DNA of 64,000 nucleotides from Fimbriimonadales bacterium (lineage in GTDB: Bacteria; Armatimonadota; Fimbriimonadia; Fimbriimonadales; ATM1), in assembly GCA_035559795.1 (NCBI GenBank), contig DATMAR010000007.1:186001-250000 (forward strand), in the 5' to 3' direction. Position 1 is the first letter of the stretch; every line of letters starts with the position of its first letter. The notes under the pieces were generated by a model. It had not been told where the DNA came from. It saw only the letters and a list, made by a program, of their open reading frames with translations, and searched no databases. Position numbers and translations under genes: made by a program. Positions 53,834 to 63,651 of the stretch are shown here, piece by piece.

Positions 53834-56713
53834 TTGCAGCAGAAACGTAGCATTTGGTTTTTCCTCCTCGTTTTAGGCCTCGCTTTTTTGTCGGTGGCCA
53901 TCGCAACACCTGTTTTTGAAGATGTCCCCGGTCTCAATCAACTCCACCAAAAACCCCGTTTGGGACTGGACATCAATGGTGGCTTTCGCTTCACCCTCCG
54001 TGCAGACAGAAGCAAACTGACTCGCGAACAACTGTCGCAATGGGACCAGGTGGCGAACAACACCCTCCGTATCCTCGAAGCGCGCGCTCAGCAAGCATTA
54101 GGGGTCGTAGAAGCGAGCGTCGTCCGCAAAGGCGCTGACCGTTTTATCGTAGAACTCCCTGGATTCACGGATGAAGACTCCGCACGAGACGTATTGAAGA
54201 CTTCTGCAAGGCTCGAATATTACTGGGCTAAAAACGTCGTAACCGAGTACGCACAGTTTCGGCCTTATGAAGTCGTAGATGCTCCCGAGGGTTCGGACTC
54301 CGAAGTTTATTTCCGGAGAAAAGGTTCTGAAGAACTCATAAAACCCGGGACACCAGAGTGGGATGAGGTTTTGAAAGGATGGGAGCTCATCATCAGCGGT
54401 GAACACCTTCGATTCGCTGCCCCTCAACTGAGGGAGATGACAGGCACCTACAGCATTCGTCTCGGTTTCGATGCGGAAGGGGCACGAAAATTAGACGATT
54501 TTGCACGGAGGGTTTACAACAAAAGAGAAAACCTCGCGGCGGTAATGGACAAGAAAGTCATTTCCTTTGCCCATATCAAAGACGGAGTGGACCGATTTCC
54601 GGGGGGGGAAGCGATTCTCGAAGGGAATTTTACGGCACAAGCGGCGAATCGCTTGGTGAGCCTTCTTCAAGCGGGTGCGATTCCCGTTGATTTGATAGAA
54701 GAAGACGTCACACGAATCAGCCCCTCGATAGGTTTTCAAGCGTTAGAGCAAATCAAGTTAGCAGGAATTATTTCGTTCATCGTCATCGCCCTTTTTCTCG
54801 TCATCTATTACTTATTTGCAGGGTTCGTGGCGTTATTGGCATTAGGTTGTTATACGCTTTTCTGTTTTGCCGCTTTCGTATTCTTGGGCGTCACCTTTTC
54901 GCTTGCAGCGATTGCAGGATTCATTCTCTCTATCGGAATGGCGGTAGATGCGAACATTCTCATCTTCGAACGTCTCAAAGAAGAATTACGGGGGGGGCGA
55001 ACCCTGCTCACTGCGATCGACCTCGGCTTCAAACGAGCATTCCCTGCCATCATCGATTCGAATACCTGTACGATTTTGACCTCTCTCGTCCTCATGAACA
55101 TCGGCACGGGACCGGTGAAGGGGTTCGCCACCACGCTTATCATCGGTGTCTTGATCAGTCTGTTTACGGCGATTACCGTCACGCGCTCGTTGTTGTTGGC
55201 TTTCGTGCATGCAGGGATTGGAAGGAATCCCAATCTTTATGGAATGAAACGTGGATGGTTCGGCGAACGGTTGGAAGCGCGCGCCAACGAAAACCCTCTT
55301 CGCATTATCGAGCGCATGAAACTTTACTTCGTAATTTCCGGACTCATCATCGTTCCCGGAGTGATCTTCTGGGCTCTCGGAGGGATAAAGCCGAACGTAG
55401 AATTCCTTGGGGGGGTCGAGTCCGTCGTTCGCCTCAAGTCCGAATCCCCCACCACGCCTCGTGAACTGGCTCAATTGCTGGAAAAGGGGGGGGTACACGG
55501 CGCGAACGTCAAAGTAACGGCAGGAGAAAAGGCAGGCGAAATTCGAGCATATGTCACCCTGTCTCGTGAAGAAAACCCCGAATTGGCAAAATTGCTCGCC
55601 TCACCCTCCACGGAAGAAAAACTCGAAGCACGACGTCGAATCGTACAAGCAATAGGTTCTGACGCTTCATTCATCGCGCAAATCACCCTTCCCTTGCCGA
55701 CAGGAACGAACTGGAGCACGGAAAGCCTGATACAAAAACTCACGCAAGGAGGATTCAAAAATCCAGAAGTTTCGCTCAAAACTTCAGATGGAAAAACTAC
55801 TGCATCCATTCTCCTTCCTTTGAGCGAAAACAAAGAAATCGACCAACTTCTAAGCTCCAAGAAACCTGATGGAACGACGAAAACAAACGATGAACAATCT
55901 GCAGACAGACAAAAAATAACGGAAAAACTTGTGAAAGTTTTAGGAATCTCTGCGGAAACTTTGCAACAAGAATCCCTCAGGATTACGAAAAGCATCAAAG
56001 ACGAGTTGGAATACGGCGAAGCGAGTCCCACGGTTCGCAGAGAAACGATTATGGGAGCAATTTATGGCGTTTCCATCGCCTCCGCTTTAATAGTGTTTTA
56101 TCTCGCATTACGTTTCGGGGTGACTCTCGGAGGATTCGCGAAAGGATTGCGTTTCGGCGTAAGCGCCATCATAGCAATGCTTCACGACGCTTTAGTCGTA
56201 TTGGGCCTTTCCGCAATTACGGGATATTTCCTCGGTTGGGAAATAAGCCAACTTACGATAACAGCAATCCTCACCGTCATCGGCTTTTCCGTTCACGACA
56301 CGATTGTTATCTTCGATAGGATTCGTGAAAACCTAAGAAGACCATTCGAAGGAGAAAACTTCGAGCATTTGGTCAATCGCTCTATTACGCAAACCTTTGC
56401 ACGTTCTATCAATACGAGTTTTACAGTAATCTTGACATTGATTATTCTCGTTGCGATAGGCAGCGCTACACCAGATTTAAGACATTTCAACCTTGCGATG
56501 CTCGTGGGAATTCTTTCGGGAACGTATTCTTCTATCTTTAATGCGTCACCGATACTCGTTTTATGGGAGCGAATCGTAATGAAGAAAAAGGGATTTTCCG
56601 CAACGATTATGGGCGATGAGCGCTTGCGCGATAGAGAGGTAGAAAAACGACCACGGAAAGAAGAAGAGCGCACCGAAAAAACCAAATTCAGTCCGACCCG
56701 CAGAAAACGTTAA
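53834..56713 (+). CDS. secDF: Fused protein-export membrane protein SecDF
   Basis: A 959-residue fusion of SecD (about residues 1-460) and SecF (about 480-940), the proton-driven accessory of the Sec translocon. SecD-type motifs include GLDINGGFRF and the cluster of membrane helices from LAGIISFIVIALFLV on with GMAVDANILIFERLKEEL; SecF repeats these with FSVHDTIVIFDRIREN. A large periplasmic loop lies between. Start is TTG at 53834, since ATG 53828 is out of frame and stops at once; AAGGATG precedes it. Four G7/G8 tracts (54601, 54990, 55409, 55486) encode Gly-Gly. Confidence 0.95.
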   Translation: MQQKRSIWFFLLVLGLAFLSVAIATPVFEDVPGLNQLHQKPRLGLDINGGFRFTLRADRSKLTREQLSQWDQVANNTLRILEARAQQALGVVEASVVRKGADRFIVELPGFTDEDSARDVLKTSARLEYYWAKNVVTEYAQFRPYEVVDAPEGSDSEVYFRRKGSEELIKPGTPEWDEVLKGWELIISGEHLRFAAPQLREMTGTYSIRLGFDAEGARKLDDFARRVYNKRENLAAVMDKKVISFAHIKDGVDRFPGGEAILEGNFTAQAANRLVSLLQAGAIPVDLIEEDVTRISPSIGFQALEQIKLAGIISFIVIALFLVIYYLFAGFVALLALGCYTLFCFAAFVFLGVTFSLAAIAGFILSIGMAVDANILIFERLKEELRGGRTLLTAIDLGFKRAFPAIIDSNTCTILTSLVLMNIGTGPVKGFATTLIIGVLISLFTAITVTRSLLLAFVHAGIGRNPNLYGMKRGWFGERLEARANENPLRIIERMKLYFVISGLIIVPGVIFWALGGIKPNVEFLGGVESVVRLKSESPTTPRELAQLLEKGGVHGANVKVTAGEKAGEIRAYVTLSREENPELAKLLASPSTEEKLEARRRIVQAIGSDASFIAQITLPLPTGTNWSTESLIQKLTQGGFKNPEVSLKTSDGKTTASILLPLSENKEIDQLLSSKKPDGTTKTNDEQSADRQKITEKLVKVLGISAETLQQESLRITKSIKDELEYGEASPTVRRETIMGAIYGVSIASALIVFYLALRFGVTLGGFAKGLRFGVSAIIAMLHDALVVLGLSAITGYFLGWEISQLTITAILTVIGFSVHDTIVIFDRIRENLRRPFEGENFEHLVNRSITQTFARSINTSFTVILTLIILVAIGSATPDLRHFNLAMLVGILSGTYSSIFNASPILVLWERIVMKKKGFSATIMGDERLRDREVEKRPRKEEERTEKTKFSPTRRKR

Positions 56714-56741
56714 ATATATAAAAACGTTAAATATATATCGG
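56707..56741 (+). repeat. Tandem direct repeat before gene 56750
   Basis: AACGTTAAATATATA occurs twice (about 56707 and 56724), 17 nt apart, the first copy covering the secDF stop codon. An AT-rich spacer followed by GGAG and ATG 56750. Confidence 0.65.
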
Positions 56742-56749
56742 AGTAAAGC

Positions 56750-56992
56750 ATGGCAAGACTGGAAGATACCGAAGTTACAAAAACTGTCTGGAGAGAATTT
56801 GCCAGGCGACCTGTGGACATTTCTTTAATGTCTATCGTCGTTATTCATGGTGTGGTGTATCTCCGAGGTCAAGTCAAAGCAATGCGTGGACACACTCTCG
56901 ATTTGCGTTCCGAGATGGAAATCATCGCGAAAGCCTTAAAACAGCGCCCGGGAATCCGAGACGTAATCATGGACTTGACCTATCGAACATAA
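56750..56992 (+). CDS. BON-like small protein
   Basis: An 80-residue protein without a signal peptide. The strand-turn-strand pattern ISLMSIVVIHGVVYLRGQV and the following helix and strand (LRSEMEIIAKALKQRPGIRDVIMDL) fit a BON domain. A GGAG site precedes the ATG. It follows secDF by 36 nt and may be co-transcribed. Role unknown. Confidence 0.7.
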   Translation: MARLEDTEVTKTVWREFARRPVDISLMSIVVIHGVVYLRGQVKAMRGHTLDLRSEMEIIAKALKQRPGIRDVIMDLTYRT

Positions 56993-57086
56993 TTCCCGAC
57001 CCTTCTCATACTCGGGTTTTTGAAGTAAAGAATCAGCGCGGCTTTTCGTAAGACCTCCTCGTCCTTTCTTCCAGGAAGGGACAAAA

Positions 57087-57389
57087 ATGGCACGGATTGC
57101 CGGAGACTTGTGGAAGTACAACCTCGCGAAAGTCACTGTCGTAGATGTAAGTGCGGATTACGCATTTCTCGACAATAACCTCCATCTGCTCCTCGAGCCT
57201 TTACCTTCGGATTTTTATCCAATTCTCAAAGAAATCTGGGTTCCGACTGTACACCTACCGAGGCGATTCTTGGAGGACGACTTCATCGAAGGCTATCACT
57301 ACGAATGGCACGAAACTCCTGAATCCTTCGATGGCCTTCAACATTGGGTCGTAGGGGTTACACAAATCCAAACAATACGAATGTTGTAA
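57087..57389 (+). CDS. Hypothetical protein
   Basis: A 100-residue soluble protein rich in aromatic residues (Trp, Tyr, His), with a GGAAGGGA ribosome site ahead of the ATG. Not recognised. It lies 94 nt downstream of the BON-like gene and converges on hslV. Confidence 0.6.
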   Translation: MARIAGDLWKYNLAKVTVVDVSADYAFLDNNLHLLLEPLPSDFYPILKEIWVPTVHLPRRFLEDDFIEGYHYEWHETPESFDGLQHWVVGVTQIQTIRML

Positions 57390-57422
57390 AACATAAGATA
57401 GAAATGAGTGTTTTTGTAATAA

Positions 57423-57956
57423 CTACAAAGTTTCGATAACAATTTGGTTATTCGTGTAAACACAAATTTCGCTGGCAAGAAGCAAACTTTCACGTGCAAT
57501 TTCTTCCGCGCTAAGGTGAGTGTGTTTCAACAAAGCCCGCGCAGCGGAAACAGCATAAGGTCCTCCTGAACCGATTCCAGCAACTCCATCATCGGGCTCG
57601 ATTACGTTGCCGTCGCCCGATAAAAGCAAAAGAGTTTCCGTGTCTGCAACAATCATCATTGCCGCGAAATTCCTCAGCACTTTATCGCTTCGCCAATCTT
57701 TTGCAAATTCGACGGCGGCGCGACGCAAGTTATGGCCGAACTGCTCTAACTTTTTCTCGAACCTATCTTGAAGGGCTTGCGCATCTGCCACGCTTCCAGC
57801 AAAACCCCCTAAAACTTTTCCGTCCGCCAATTTTCGCACCTTCCGTGCTTTGTGCTTCACCACGGTATTCGAATCCGCCAAAGTAACTTGTCCATCGGCG
57901 GCGATGGCGACCTTGCCATCCCTCAAAACCCCCAAAACTGTAGTTCCGATAAGCAT
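57423..57956 (-). CDS. hslV: ATP-dependent protease subunit HslV
   Basis: A 177-residue proteasome-like peptidase. After a 4-residue propeptide the mature N-terminal Thr begins TTVLGVLRDGKVAIAADGQVT, the family signature; the GSGGPYA strand and the C-terminus are intact. ATG 57956 is chosen over the longer frame (58031) because of the propeptide and a TAGAAT 7 nt upstream. No hslU is present in the window although it is normally adjacent. Confidence 0.93.
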   Translation of the reverse strand: MLIGTTVLGVLRDGKVAIAADGQVTLADSNTVVKHKARKVRKLADGKVLGGFAGSVADAQALQDRFEKKLEQFGHNLRRAAVEFAKDWRSDKVLRNFAAMMIVADTETLLLLSGDGNVIEPDDGVAGIGSGGPYAVSAARALLKHTHLSAEEIARESLLLASEICVYTNNQIVIETL

Positions 57957-57963
57957 CACTCGA

Positions 57964-57969
57964 ATTCTA
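57964..57969 (-). promoter_or_regulatory. -10 element of leaderless promoter (hslV)
   Basis: TAGAAT on the minus strand, exactly 7 nt before ATG 57956. Confidence 0.5.
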
Positions 57970-57995
57970 CCGTTGGTTCGAGGTGTTAGAATGAA

Positions 57996-59270
57996 TTGTT
58001 GATTCGAAGGAAGGAGACTCCGCGATACCAATGGCTCGCCGTCTTAGGCGTGGCTCTGTTTTTCTTTGCTCTCGTGTGGGAAGGACTGCGTGATATCACA
58101 AAAATCGTTTGGCTCGTGATTGGTGCTCTGTCAGGGATTCTCATCATGCTTTCTGTGGTCAAGAGTCTTTCTTTTCGTCTCGGTGAGTGGTCGAGAGAGC
58201 TTCGCGCCACACGTTCTGAACTTCGAAGAACGAAAGAAGAAAAAGAAGCAATACAACGGCAATTCGAGGATGTCATCGAGGGTCTCGAAACGCCGTTATT
58301 CATTTGTGACTCCCACGGCACGATTCTTAACGCAAACCGCGCGGCCAAAGAAGCTTTCGCATTCAAAGAACCTAAAGGCCACACGTTACTCGATGTAACC
58401 CTTTCCCACGACATCCTTCATGCAACGACAAATGCCGGAACGAGAGAGAAACCTTATAAAATAGAAATCAACATCCCTGCACCATCCGATCACGTCTATC
58501 ATGTTCTTTCGTGGGTTTCCGAGAGTGAACCGAAACGAATTTTTATCGCCATGACGGATCTCACTCCTATGCGTAGATTGGAAAAAATTCGCAGCGATTT
58601 CGTTGCGAATGCGAGTCACGAGTTGCGCACACCGATGGCTTCGATTCGTTCTATGGCTGAGACCATTCTCGATAATCCAGACTTACCGCAAGAAACGAAA
58701 GAACGATATTTACAGAACATCATTTCCGAAGTGGATAGGCTCACGAATTTGGCAGACGATTTGCTCGTTCTTTCATACGCAGAATCGCGCCCCATAAAGA
58801 AATCCGAAGTCAATTTCTCAGAACTCGTTCGAGAAGTCGTTTCGAAAACGGAAAGGCAAATTCAAGAAAAAGGATTGAAACTCTTTTTCGAAGCGCCAGA
58901 GTCGTTGATGGTAGAAGGAGAGGCGGAACAACTCGTACAAGTTGTTTCGAACCTTTTGAGCAATGCGGTTCGATACACGTTGGAAGGAAGCATAACAGTT
59001 CGCGTGTATCCATCCGATAACGAGGTTGTGCTCGAAGTGAAAGACACGGGAATCGGAATCAGCAGTGAGCATCTTCCTCGTATATTCGAACGTTTTTATC
59101 GTGTCGACCGCGCACGTTCTCGTGAAACGGGGGGGACAGGGCTCGGATTAAGCATTGTTCGCCATATCGTAGAAAGTCATGGAGGGAAGGTGGAAGTGGA
59201 AAGCGAATTGAATGTCGGTAGCACTTTCCGAGTGAGACTCCCAATGAAAAAACCCGTAGGAGCGGCGTAA
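57996..59270 (+). CDS. PhoR-like sensor histidine kinase
   Basis: A 424-residue membrane kinase. Two N-terminal membrane helices (about 10-27, 33-52), a PAS-like domain (about 85-195), then the HisKA dimerisation helix with the phospho-acceptor in NASHELRTPMASIRSM and the HATPase_c domain with N (LLSNAVRYT), G1 (DTGIGI) and G2 (GGTGLGLSIV) boxes. The start is uncertain: TTG 57996 has only a weak GAGGTG site; GTG 58047 would remove most of the first helix. No response regulator follows. The last codons and the stop come from a REP-like repeat. Confidence 0.88.
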   Translation: MLIRRKETPRYQWLAVLGVALFFFALVWEGLRDITKIVWLVIGALSGILIMLSVVKSLSFRLGEWSRELRATRSELRRTKEEKEAIQRQFEDVIEGLETPLFICDSHGTILNANRAAKEAFAFKEPKGHTLLDVTLSHDILHATTNAGTREKPYKIEINIPAPSDHVYHVLSWVSESEPKRIFIAMTDLTPMRRLEKIRSDFVANASHELRTPMASIRSMAETILDNPDLPQETKERYLQNIISEVDRLTNLADDLLVLSYAESRPIKKSEVNFSELVREVVSKTERQIQEKGLKLFFEAPESLMVEGEAEQLVQVVSNLLSNAVRYTLEGSITVRVYPSDNEVVLEVKDTGIGISSEHLPRIFERFYRVDRARSRETGGTGLGLSIVRHIVESHGGKVEVESELNVGSTFRVRLPMKKPVGAA

Positions 59271-59310
59271 ACCGCGAATAATAATATGGTGCGACATAAG
59301 CCGCGAACCT
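59256..59310. repeat. REP-like repeat at the end of the sensor kinase gene
   Basis: GTAGGAGCGGCGTAAACCGCGA (trimmed core GCGG...CCGC) encodes the final Val-Gly-Ala-Ala and the stop of the kinase. A second degenerate copy GTGCGACATAAGCCGCGAA follows at about 59289. Confidence 0.65.
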
Positions 59311-59315
59311 AACTA

Positions 59316-59936
59316 CTATTTCGACATACGTAATTCTTCTTTAGAAAGAACCTTGCCATTCCCGTCGAGGTGGTACACGTATGGAATACCCGTATCGAGA
59401 TTCAATTTCAATATCTCTTCTTTGCTAAGATTTTCTAAAAACATCACAATCGAGCGATTACTGTTGCCGTGTGCGACTACGAGCACGTTCTTTCCGAGTT
59501 GGATATCTCCCAAAATGCATCGTTCGAAAAATGGCAAGGTGCGCGCGGCGGTATCTTTCAAAGCTTCCCCCCCGGGTGGCGGGATATCATAACTCCTTCT
59601 CCACAATTGCACAATTTGTTCGCCATAGAGTTCACGCATTTTTTGTTTATTGAGCCCCTGCAAATTCCCATACATCCTTTCATTCAATGCGGCGTCTCGA
59701 ATAATCGGAATATCCACACCCATCTCTTCGAGCATGATTGCGAGTGTGTCTTGCGCGCGAATCAAAGCGCTCGTGTAAGCGATATCGAAACGGTAACCGG
59801 CGTTTTTCAGTAACCTTCCTGCGATACGCGCTTCCTCCTCACCTCTTTCGCTTAACGGAACGTCTACCCAACCCGTAAAGCGGTCTTCTGCGTTCCAAAT
59901 AGATTCTCCATGACGAACCAACACGAGAAGCGGCAA
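59316..59936 (-). CDS. gpmA: 2,3-bisphosphoglycerate-dependent phosphoglycerate mutase
   Basis: A 206-residue glycolytic enzyme interconverting 3- and 2-phosphoglycerate. The phosphohistidine motif is VRHGESIWN (H9), with [17 protein letters not shown] and AHGNSNR containing the second His. Slightly shorter than E. coli GpmA. Start is TTG 59936 with a clean GGAGG site. Divergent from uvrB. A C7 (59567) encodes Gly-Gly. Confidence 0.92.
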   Translation of the reverse strand: MPLLVLVRHGESIWNAEDRFTGWVDVPLSERGEEEARIAGRLLKNAGYRFDIAYTSALIRAQDTLAIMLEEMGVDIPIIRDAALNERMYGNLQGLNKQKMRELYGEQIVQLWRRSYDIPPPGGEALKDTAARTLPFFERCILGDIQLGKNVLVVAHGNSNRSIVMFLENLSKEEILKLNLDTGIPYVYHLDGNGKVLSKEELRMSK

Positions 59937-59988
59937 GGTGAAACCTCCGAGAAGAAAAAAACGTTATTCGTAATCGTACCTTATAGAG

Positions 59989-59994
59989 TACATT
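59989..59994 (+). promoter_or_regulatory. -10 element of leaderless promoter (uvrB)
   Basis: TACATT lies 8 nt before ATG 60003; no ribosome site between. Confidence 0.4.
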
Positions 59995-60002
59995 ATTTAA
60001 AA

Positions 60003-62084
60003 ATGCTCCTAAAACGCGAAGCCGATTTCCGCCTTGCCTCCGAGTTTCGACCGCAAGGCGACCAGCCCGAAGCCATCGGGAAATTAGTCGATGGCATCAC
60101 GTCGGGCTATCGCTTCCAGACGCTCTTAGGAGCGACAGGTACGGGAAAAACCTATACCATGGCGAGCGTAATCGCCGCTGTAAAGCGACCCGCACTCGTA
60201 ATCGCGCACAACAAAACTCTCGCCGCACAACTTTGTCAAGAATTCCGCGCTTTTTTCCCGGAAAACGCTGTTCAATATTTCATTAGTTATTACGATTACT
60301 ATCAACCCGAAGCATACGTTCCGACAACAGACACTTATATCGAAAAAGATGCGAGCATTAATGACGAAATAGACCGATTGCGTCACGCAGCGACGCAGGC
60401 TGTTTTGGAACGCAGAGATGTCGTAGTCGTTGCGAGTGTTTCGTGCATTTATGGATTGGGCAATCCCGAGGAATATCGTGAGCGCGTGCTCGTTTTCGAA
60501 AGAGGACAAACGGTGGGGAGAAACGATGCATTGCGCGCTTTGGTGCAAATGCAGTTCACGAGAAACGACTTGGTGTTGAATCGCGGGACTTTTCGAGTGC
60601 GAGGAGACGTGCTCGAAATTCAACCGAAAGACGAAGAAATCACCACGCGTATCGAATGGTTCGGAGACGAAATCGAGAGAATTCGACTGATAGACCCATT
60701 GACGCAAGAAGTGTTAGACGAACCGGAGCGGGTTACGATATTTCCGGCAACTCACTATGTAACGCCATGGAGTCGGTTGGACGAAATTATCGAACAAATT
60801 AAAGAGGAACTCGAAGCGAGATGCGCGCATTTTCGCTCTCAAGGGAAACTTCTCGAGGAACAAAGGCTTCGACAAAGAACGACCTTCGACATCGAAATGA
60901 TGCGTGAATTCGGCTATTGCAACGGAATCGAAAATTATTCACGCTATTTCGATGGACGCGAGCCGGGTACCCCCCCTTATACTCTCCTCGATTTCTTGCC
61001 TTCCGATACTATTATTTTCATAGACGAAAGCCATCAAACCATTCCGCAACTTCACGGAATGTATAACGGAGATATTAGCCGAAAACAAGTTCTCGTAGAT
61101 TATGGTTTTCGTCTTCCCAGCGCGTTGGATAACCGTCCTTTGAAATGGAACGAGTTTTTACAAAGAATCGGGCAAGTGGTCTTCGTAAGCGCAACTCCGG
61201 GACCCTTCGAACGCGAAGTCAGTGAGCAGATCGTCGAGCAAATCATTCGCCCCACCTTTATTGTCGACCCAGAAGTTGAGGTTCGACCGACCAAAGGACA
61301 AATAGACGATTTGATTAACGAAATCCGTTTGCGAGTAGAACGAGGCGAAAGAACTCTCGTAACGACGCTCACGAAGAAAATGGCGGAGGATTTGTGCTCG
61401 TATCTCCAGGATATCAATATACGAGTGCAGTATTTACACAGTGAAATTCACTCGCTCGAAAGACCGGAGATATTGCGTGATTTACGATTAGGTGTTTATG
61501 ACGTCGTCGTCGGAGTAAACCTGCTTCGCGAAGGTTTGGATTTGCCGGAAGTTTCGCTCGTCGCCATTTTAGATGCGGATAAGGAAGGATTCCTGCGCTC
61601 AGAAACTTCGTTGATACAAACCATTGGACGCGCGGCGAGAAATGTGCATGGAAAGGTGATTATGTATGCAGACACGATAACGGGTTCGATGCGAAGAGCG
61701 CTCGATGAAACCGCACGCAGAAGAAAAATTCAAGAGGAATTCAATCGCCGAATGAACATAGCACCGAAAACCGTAACGAAAGCGGTGAGGGAAACGGTAA
61801 GGAGTTACGACTTTTCGGCAAAAGAAAGTTCGGTTCCTTATGACGGCAAAAAACCGAGAATTGGAAAAGACGGCTCGATACCTTTAGAAGACGTTCCTTT
61901 GGAAATCGCGCGACTCGAACATGAGATGCGAGCACTTGCCAAGGAAATGCGATTCGAAGAAGCGGCAAAGGTGCGAGACGAAATATTCGAATTGCGCAGA
62001 GTGGCAGGCTTAGCCGATGCGGCAAGGTCTTTGATACAAAAGCCGAAACGAGCTAAAGATTTTAAAACGAAAAAAATTCGATGA
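60003..62084 (+). CDS. uvrB: Excinuclease ABC subunit B
   Basis: A 693-residue DNA-repair helicase that verifies lesions with UvrA and recruits UvrC. Walker [11 protein letters not shown] (K49), the beta-hairpin region [13 protein letters not shown]-type IFIDESH and the helicase motif [11 protein letters not shown] are intact; a C-terminal UVR domain (about 640-670) binds UvrC. ATG 60003 is chosen because UvrB proteins begin close to the F-x-L-x-S-x-F-x-P-x-GDQP segment; the frame is open back to 59910 inside gpmA. Overlaps the amidohydrolase gene by 4 nt. Confidence 0.97.
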   Translation: MLLKREADFRLASEFRPQGDQPEAIGKLVDGITSGYRFQTLLGATGTGKTYTMASVIAAVKRPALVIAHNKTLAAQLCQEFRAFFPENAVQYFISYYDYYQPEAYVPTTDTYIEKDASINDEIDRLRHAATQAVLERRDVVVVASVSCIYGLGNPEEYRERVLVFERGQTVGRNDALRALVQMQFTRNDLVLNRGTFRVRGDVLEIQPKDEEITTRIEWFGDEIERIRLIDPLTQEVLDEPERVTIFPATHYVTPWSRLDEIIEQIKEELEARCAHFRSQGKLLEEQRLRQRTTFDIEMMREFGYCNGIENYSRYFDGREPGTPPYTLLDFLPSDTIIFIDESHQTIPQLHGMYNGDISRKQVLVDYGFRLPSALDNRPLKWNEFLQRIGQVVFVSATPGPFEREVSEQIVEQIIRPTFIVDPEVEVRPTKGQIDDLINEIRLRVERGERTLVTTLTKKMAEDLCSYLQDINIRVQYLHSEIHSLERPEILRDLRLGVYDVVVGVNLLREGLDLPEVSLVAILDADKEGFLRSETSLIQTIGRAARNVHGKVIMYADTITGSMRRALDETARRRKIQEEFNRRMNIAPKTVTKAVRETVRSYDFSAKESSVPYDGKKPRIGKDGSIPLEDVPLEIARLEHEMRALAKEMRFEEAAKVRDEIFELRRVAGLADAARSLIQKPKRAKDFKTKKIR

Positions 62085-63598
62085 GGATTCTTTTTAAAAA
62101 CGGGAGGTGGGGATTCGATGGGTCTTCTTTATCTTTTCTCGTGGAAAACGGACATGTAGTGTATCGAGGCGATGGAATACCTATTACAGAACGAGAAGCG
62201 GATAAGTGCATAGATTTAGAGGGGGGGTTCGTTCTTCCTGGTTTCGTGGATTGTCATTGCCATATTTTGGCGGCGGGATTGGATTTATCGAGACTAAATC
62301 TTTCAGGCACGACGAAGAAAGAAGAAGTTTTCGAGAAACTCTTAGAATGGTCGAAGAAAATACGCGATGACGAATGGATTTTAGCGGTGCATTACGATGC
62401 GAATCGTTTCGAGGACGGAAAAGATATTACGGCAGAGGAATTAGAAAAAGTTTTACCGGGTCGAGCCATCGTTCTTCGCCATAGCAGCGGCCATGCGTGC
62501 GTCGTGAGCAAGAAAGCATTAGCGCTCGCAGGAATCAAGGACGTGACAGAAAACCCTCCGGGGGGGACTATCGTGCGAAATGAGAAGGGAGAAGCGACTG
62601 GCTTACTCTTGGAAAATGCGATGGGTTTAGTCTATGGAGTCGTTCCGAAGCCCTCCGTTGCAGAAATGAAAAACGCTATTCGAAAAGCAGTAACGAGCAT
62701 GCTGAGTTATGGAATTACATGCGCTTCGGATATGACGACAGGCAGCGTGAATATTAGCGATGAACTCCTGGCATATCAAAATGTTTTGGAAGAATTGCCA
62801 GCGCGCGCGCGACTTTATTTGGATTGGGATGTGATTTTCGATGACTTTCAAAGAGAATTCTTCAACCAGGATCAATTGCGAATCAACGATAAATTGCGAA
62901 TTAATGGCGTGAAACTTTTTGCCGATGGTGCTATCGGAGCAAGAACGGCAGCTATGTCAGAACCTTATACGAACGGAGAAACAGGCTATCTCATTTATGA
63001 ACAAGAAGAACTGAACGAAAAAGTGCGACGAGCAGACGAAGATGGCTTACAAATCGCAATTCATGCCATCGGAGATAGCGCTGTCGACGCCGTATTGAAC
63101 GCATACGAAAAAACGAAAAATCCTTCCACGCATCGAATCGAACACGCAATGGTTCTTTCGCAAAAACAAATCGAGAAGATAAAAAAAATGAGAACAAAAC
63201 TCGCAATGCAGCCGGAATTTTTGCTGCGTTTCAGAAACACCTATTTCAAAGCCTTAGGCGAAGAACGAGCTTCGAAAATCAAACCCATTCGCTCGCTATT
63301 GGAATCTGGCATTTCTGTTGGTTTTTCCAGCGACCGTCCCATTGTCAGCGGAGACCCTTGGTCGGGAATCGAAGCGGCGACCTCACGAGATGGCTTCGCC
63401 CCTGAAGAGAAAATCTCCCTCGAAACAGCGCTCCGAGCCTATACCTCGGGAGGAGCAGAGGTCAATGGCGAAATGGAATATGGAGGTTTAGAACCGGGGC
63501 AATACGCCGATTTCCAAGTTTATGAACGCTCTCCCCTGGAACAACCCGGACAGCCAAAAAGCGTTTATATATCGGGTGAGCGAATCTACGAAAGATAG
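62081..63598 (+). CDS. Amidohydrolase family protein (YtcJ type)
   Basis: A 505-residue metal-dependent hydrolase. The N-terminal [10 protein letters not shown] carries the HxH metal motif, HAIGDSAVD and [11 protein letters not shown] give further ligand His, and [12 protein letters not shown] the catalytic Asp region, as in YtcJ/N-substituted formamide deformylase-like enzymes. Substrate unknown. Starts within the uvrB stop (ATGA). Two G7 tracts (62221, 62561) encode Gly-Gly. Confidence 0.9.
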   Translation: MRILFKNGRWGFDGSSLSFLVENGHVVYRGDGIPITEREADKCIDLEGGFVLPGFVDCHCHILAAGLDLSRLNLSGTTKKEEVFEKLLEWSKKIRDDEWILAVHYDANRFEDGKDITAEELEKVLPGRAIVLRHSSGHACVVSKKALALAGIKDVTENPPGGTIVRNEKGEATGLLLENAMGLVYGVVPKPSVAEMKNAIRKAVTSMLSYGITCASDMTTGSVNISDELLAYQNVLEELPARARLYLDWDVIFDDFQREFFNQDQLRINDKLRINGVKLFADGAIGARTAAMSEPYTNGETGYLIYEQEELNEKVRRADEDGLQIAIHAIGDSAVDAVLNAYEKTKNPSTHRIEHAMVLSQKQIEKIKKMRTKLAMQPEFLLRFRNTYFKALGEERASKIKPIRSLLESGISVGFSSDRPIVSGDPWSGIEAATSRDGFAPEEKISLETALRAYTSGGAEVNGEMEYGGLEPGQYADFQVYERSPLEQPGQPKSVYISGERIYER

Positions 63599-63651
63599 GC
63601 TCTTTCCCATAAGAGACACTCATTAAATTAGCGAGTAAACTAATAACAAGA

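Noticed and set aside
58031-58093. Short frame starting ATG behind a GGAAGGAG site inside the sensor kinase start region
   Set aside because: It has a good ribosome site but encodes only about 20 residues in a different frame from the kinase; kept only as a reason for doubt about the kinase start.
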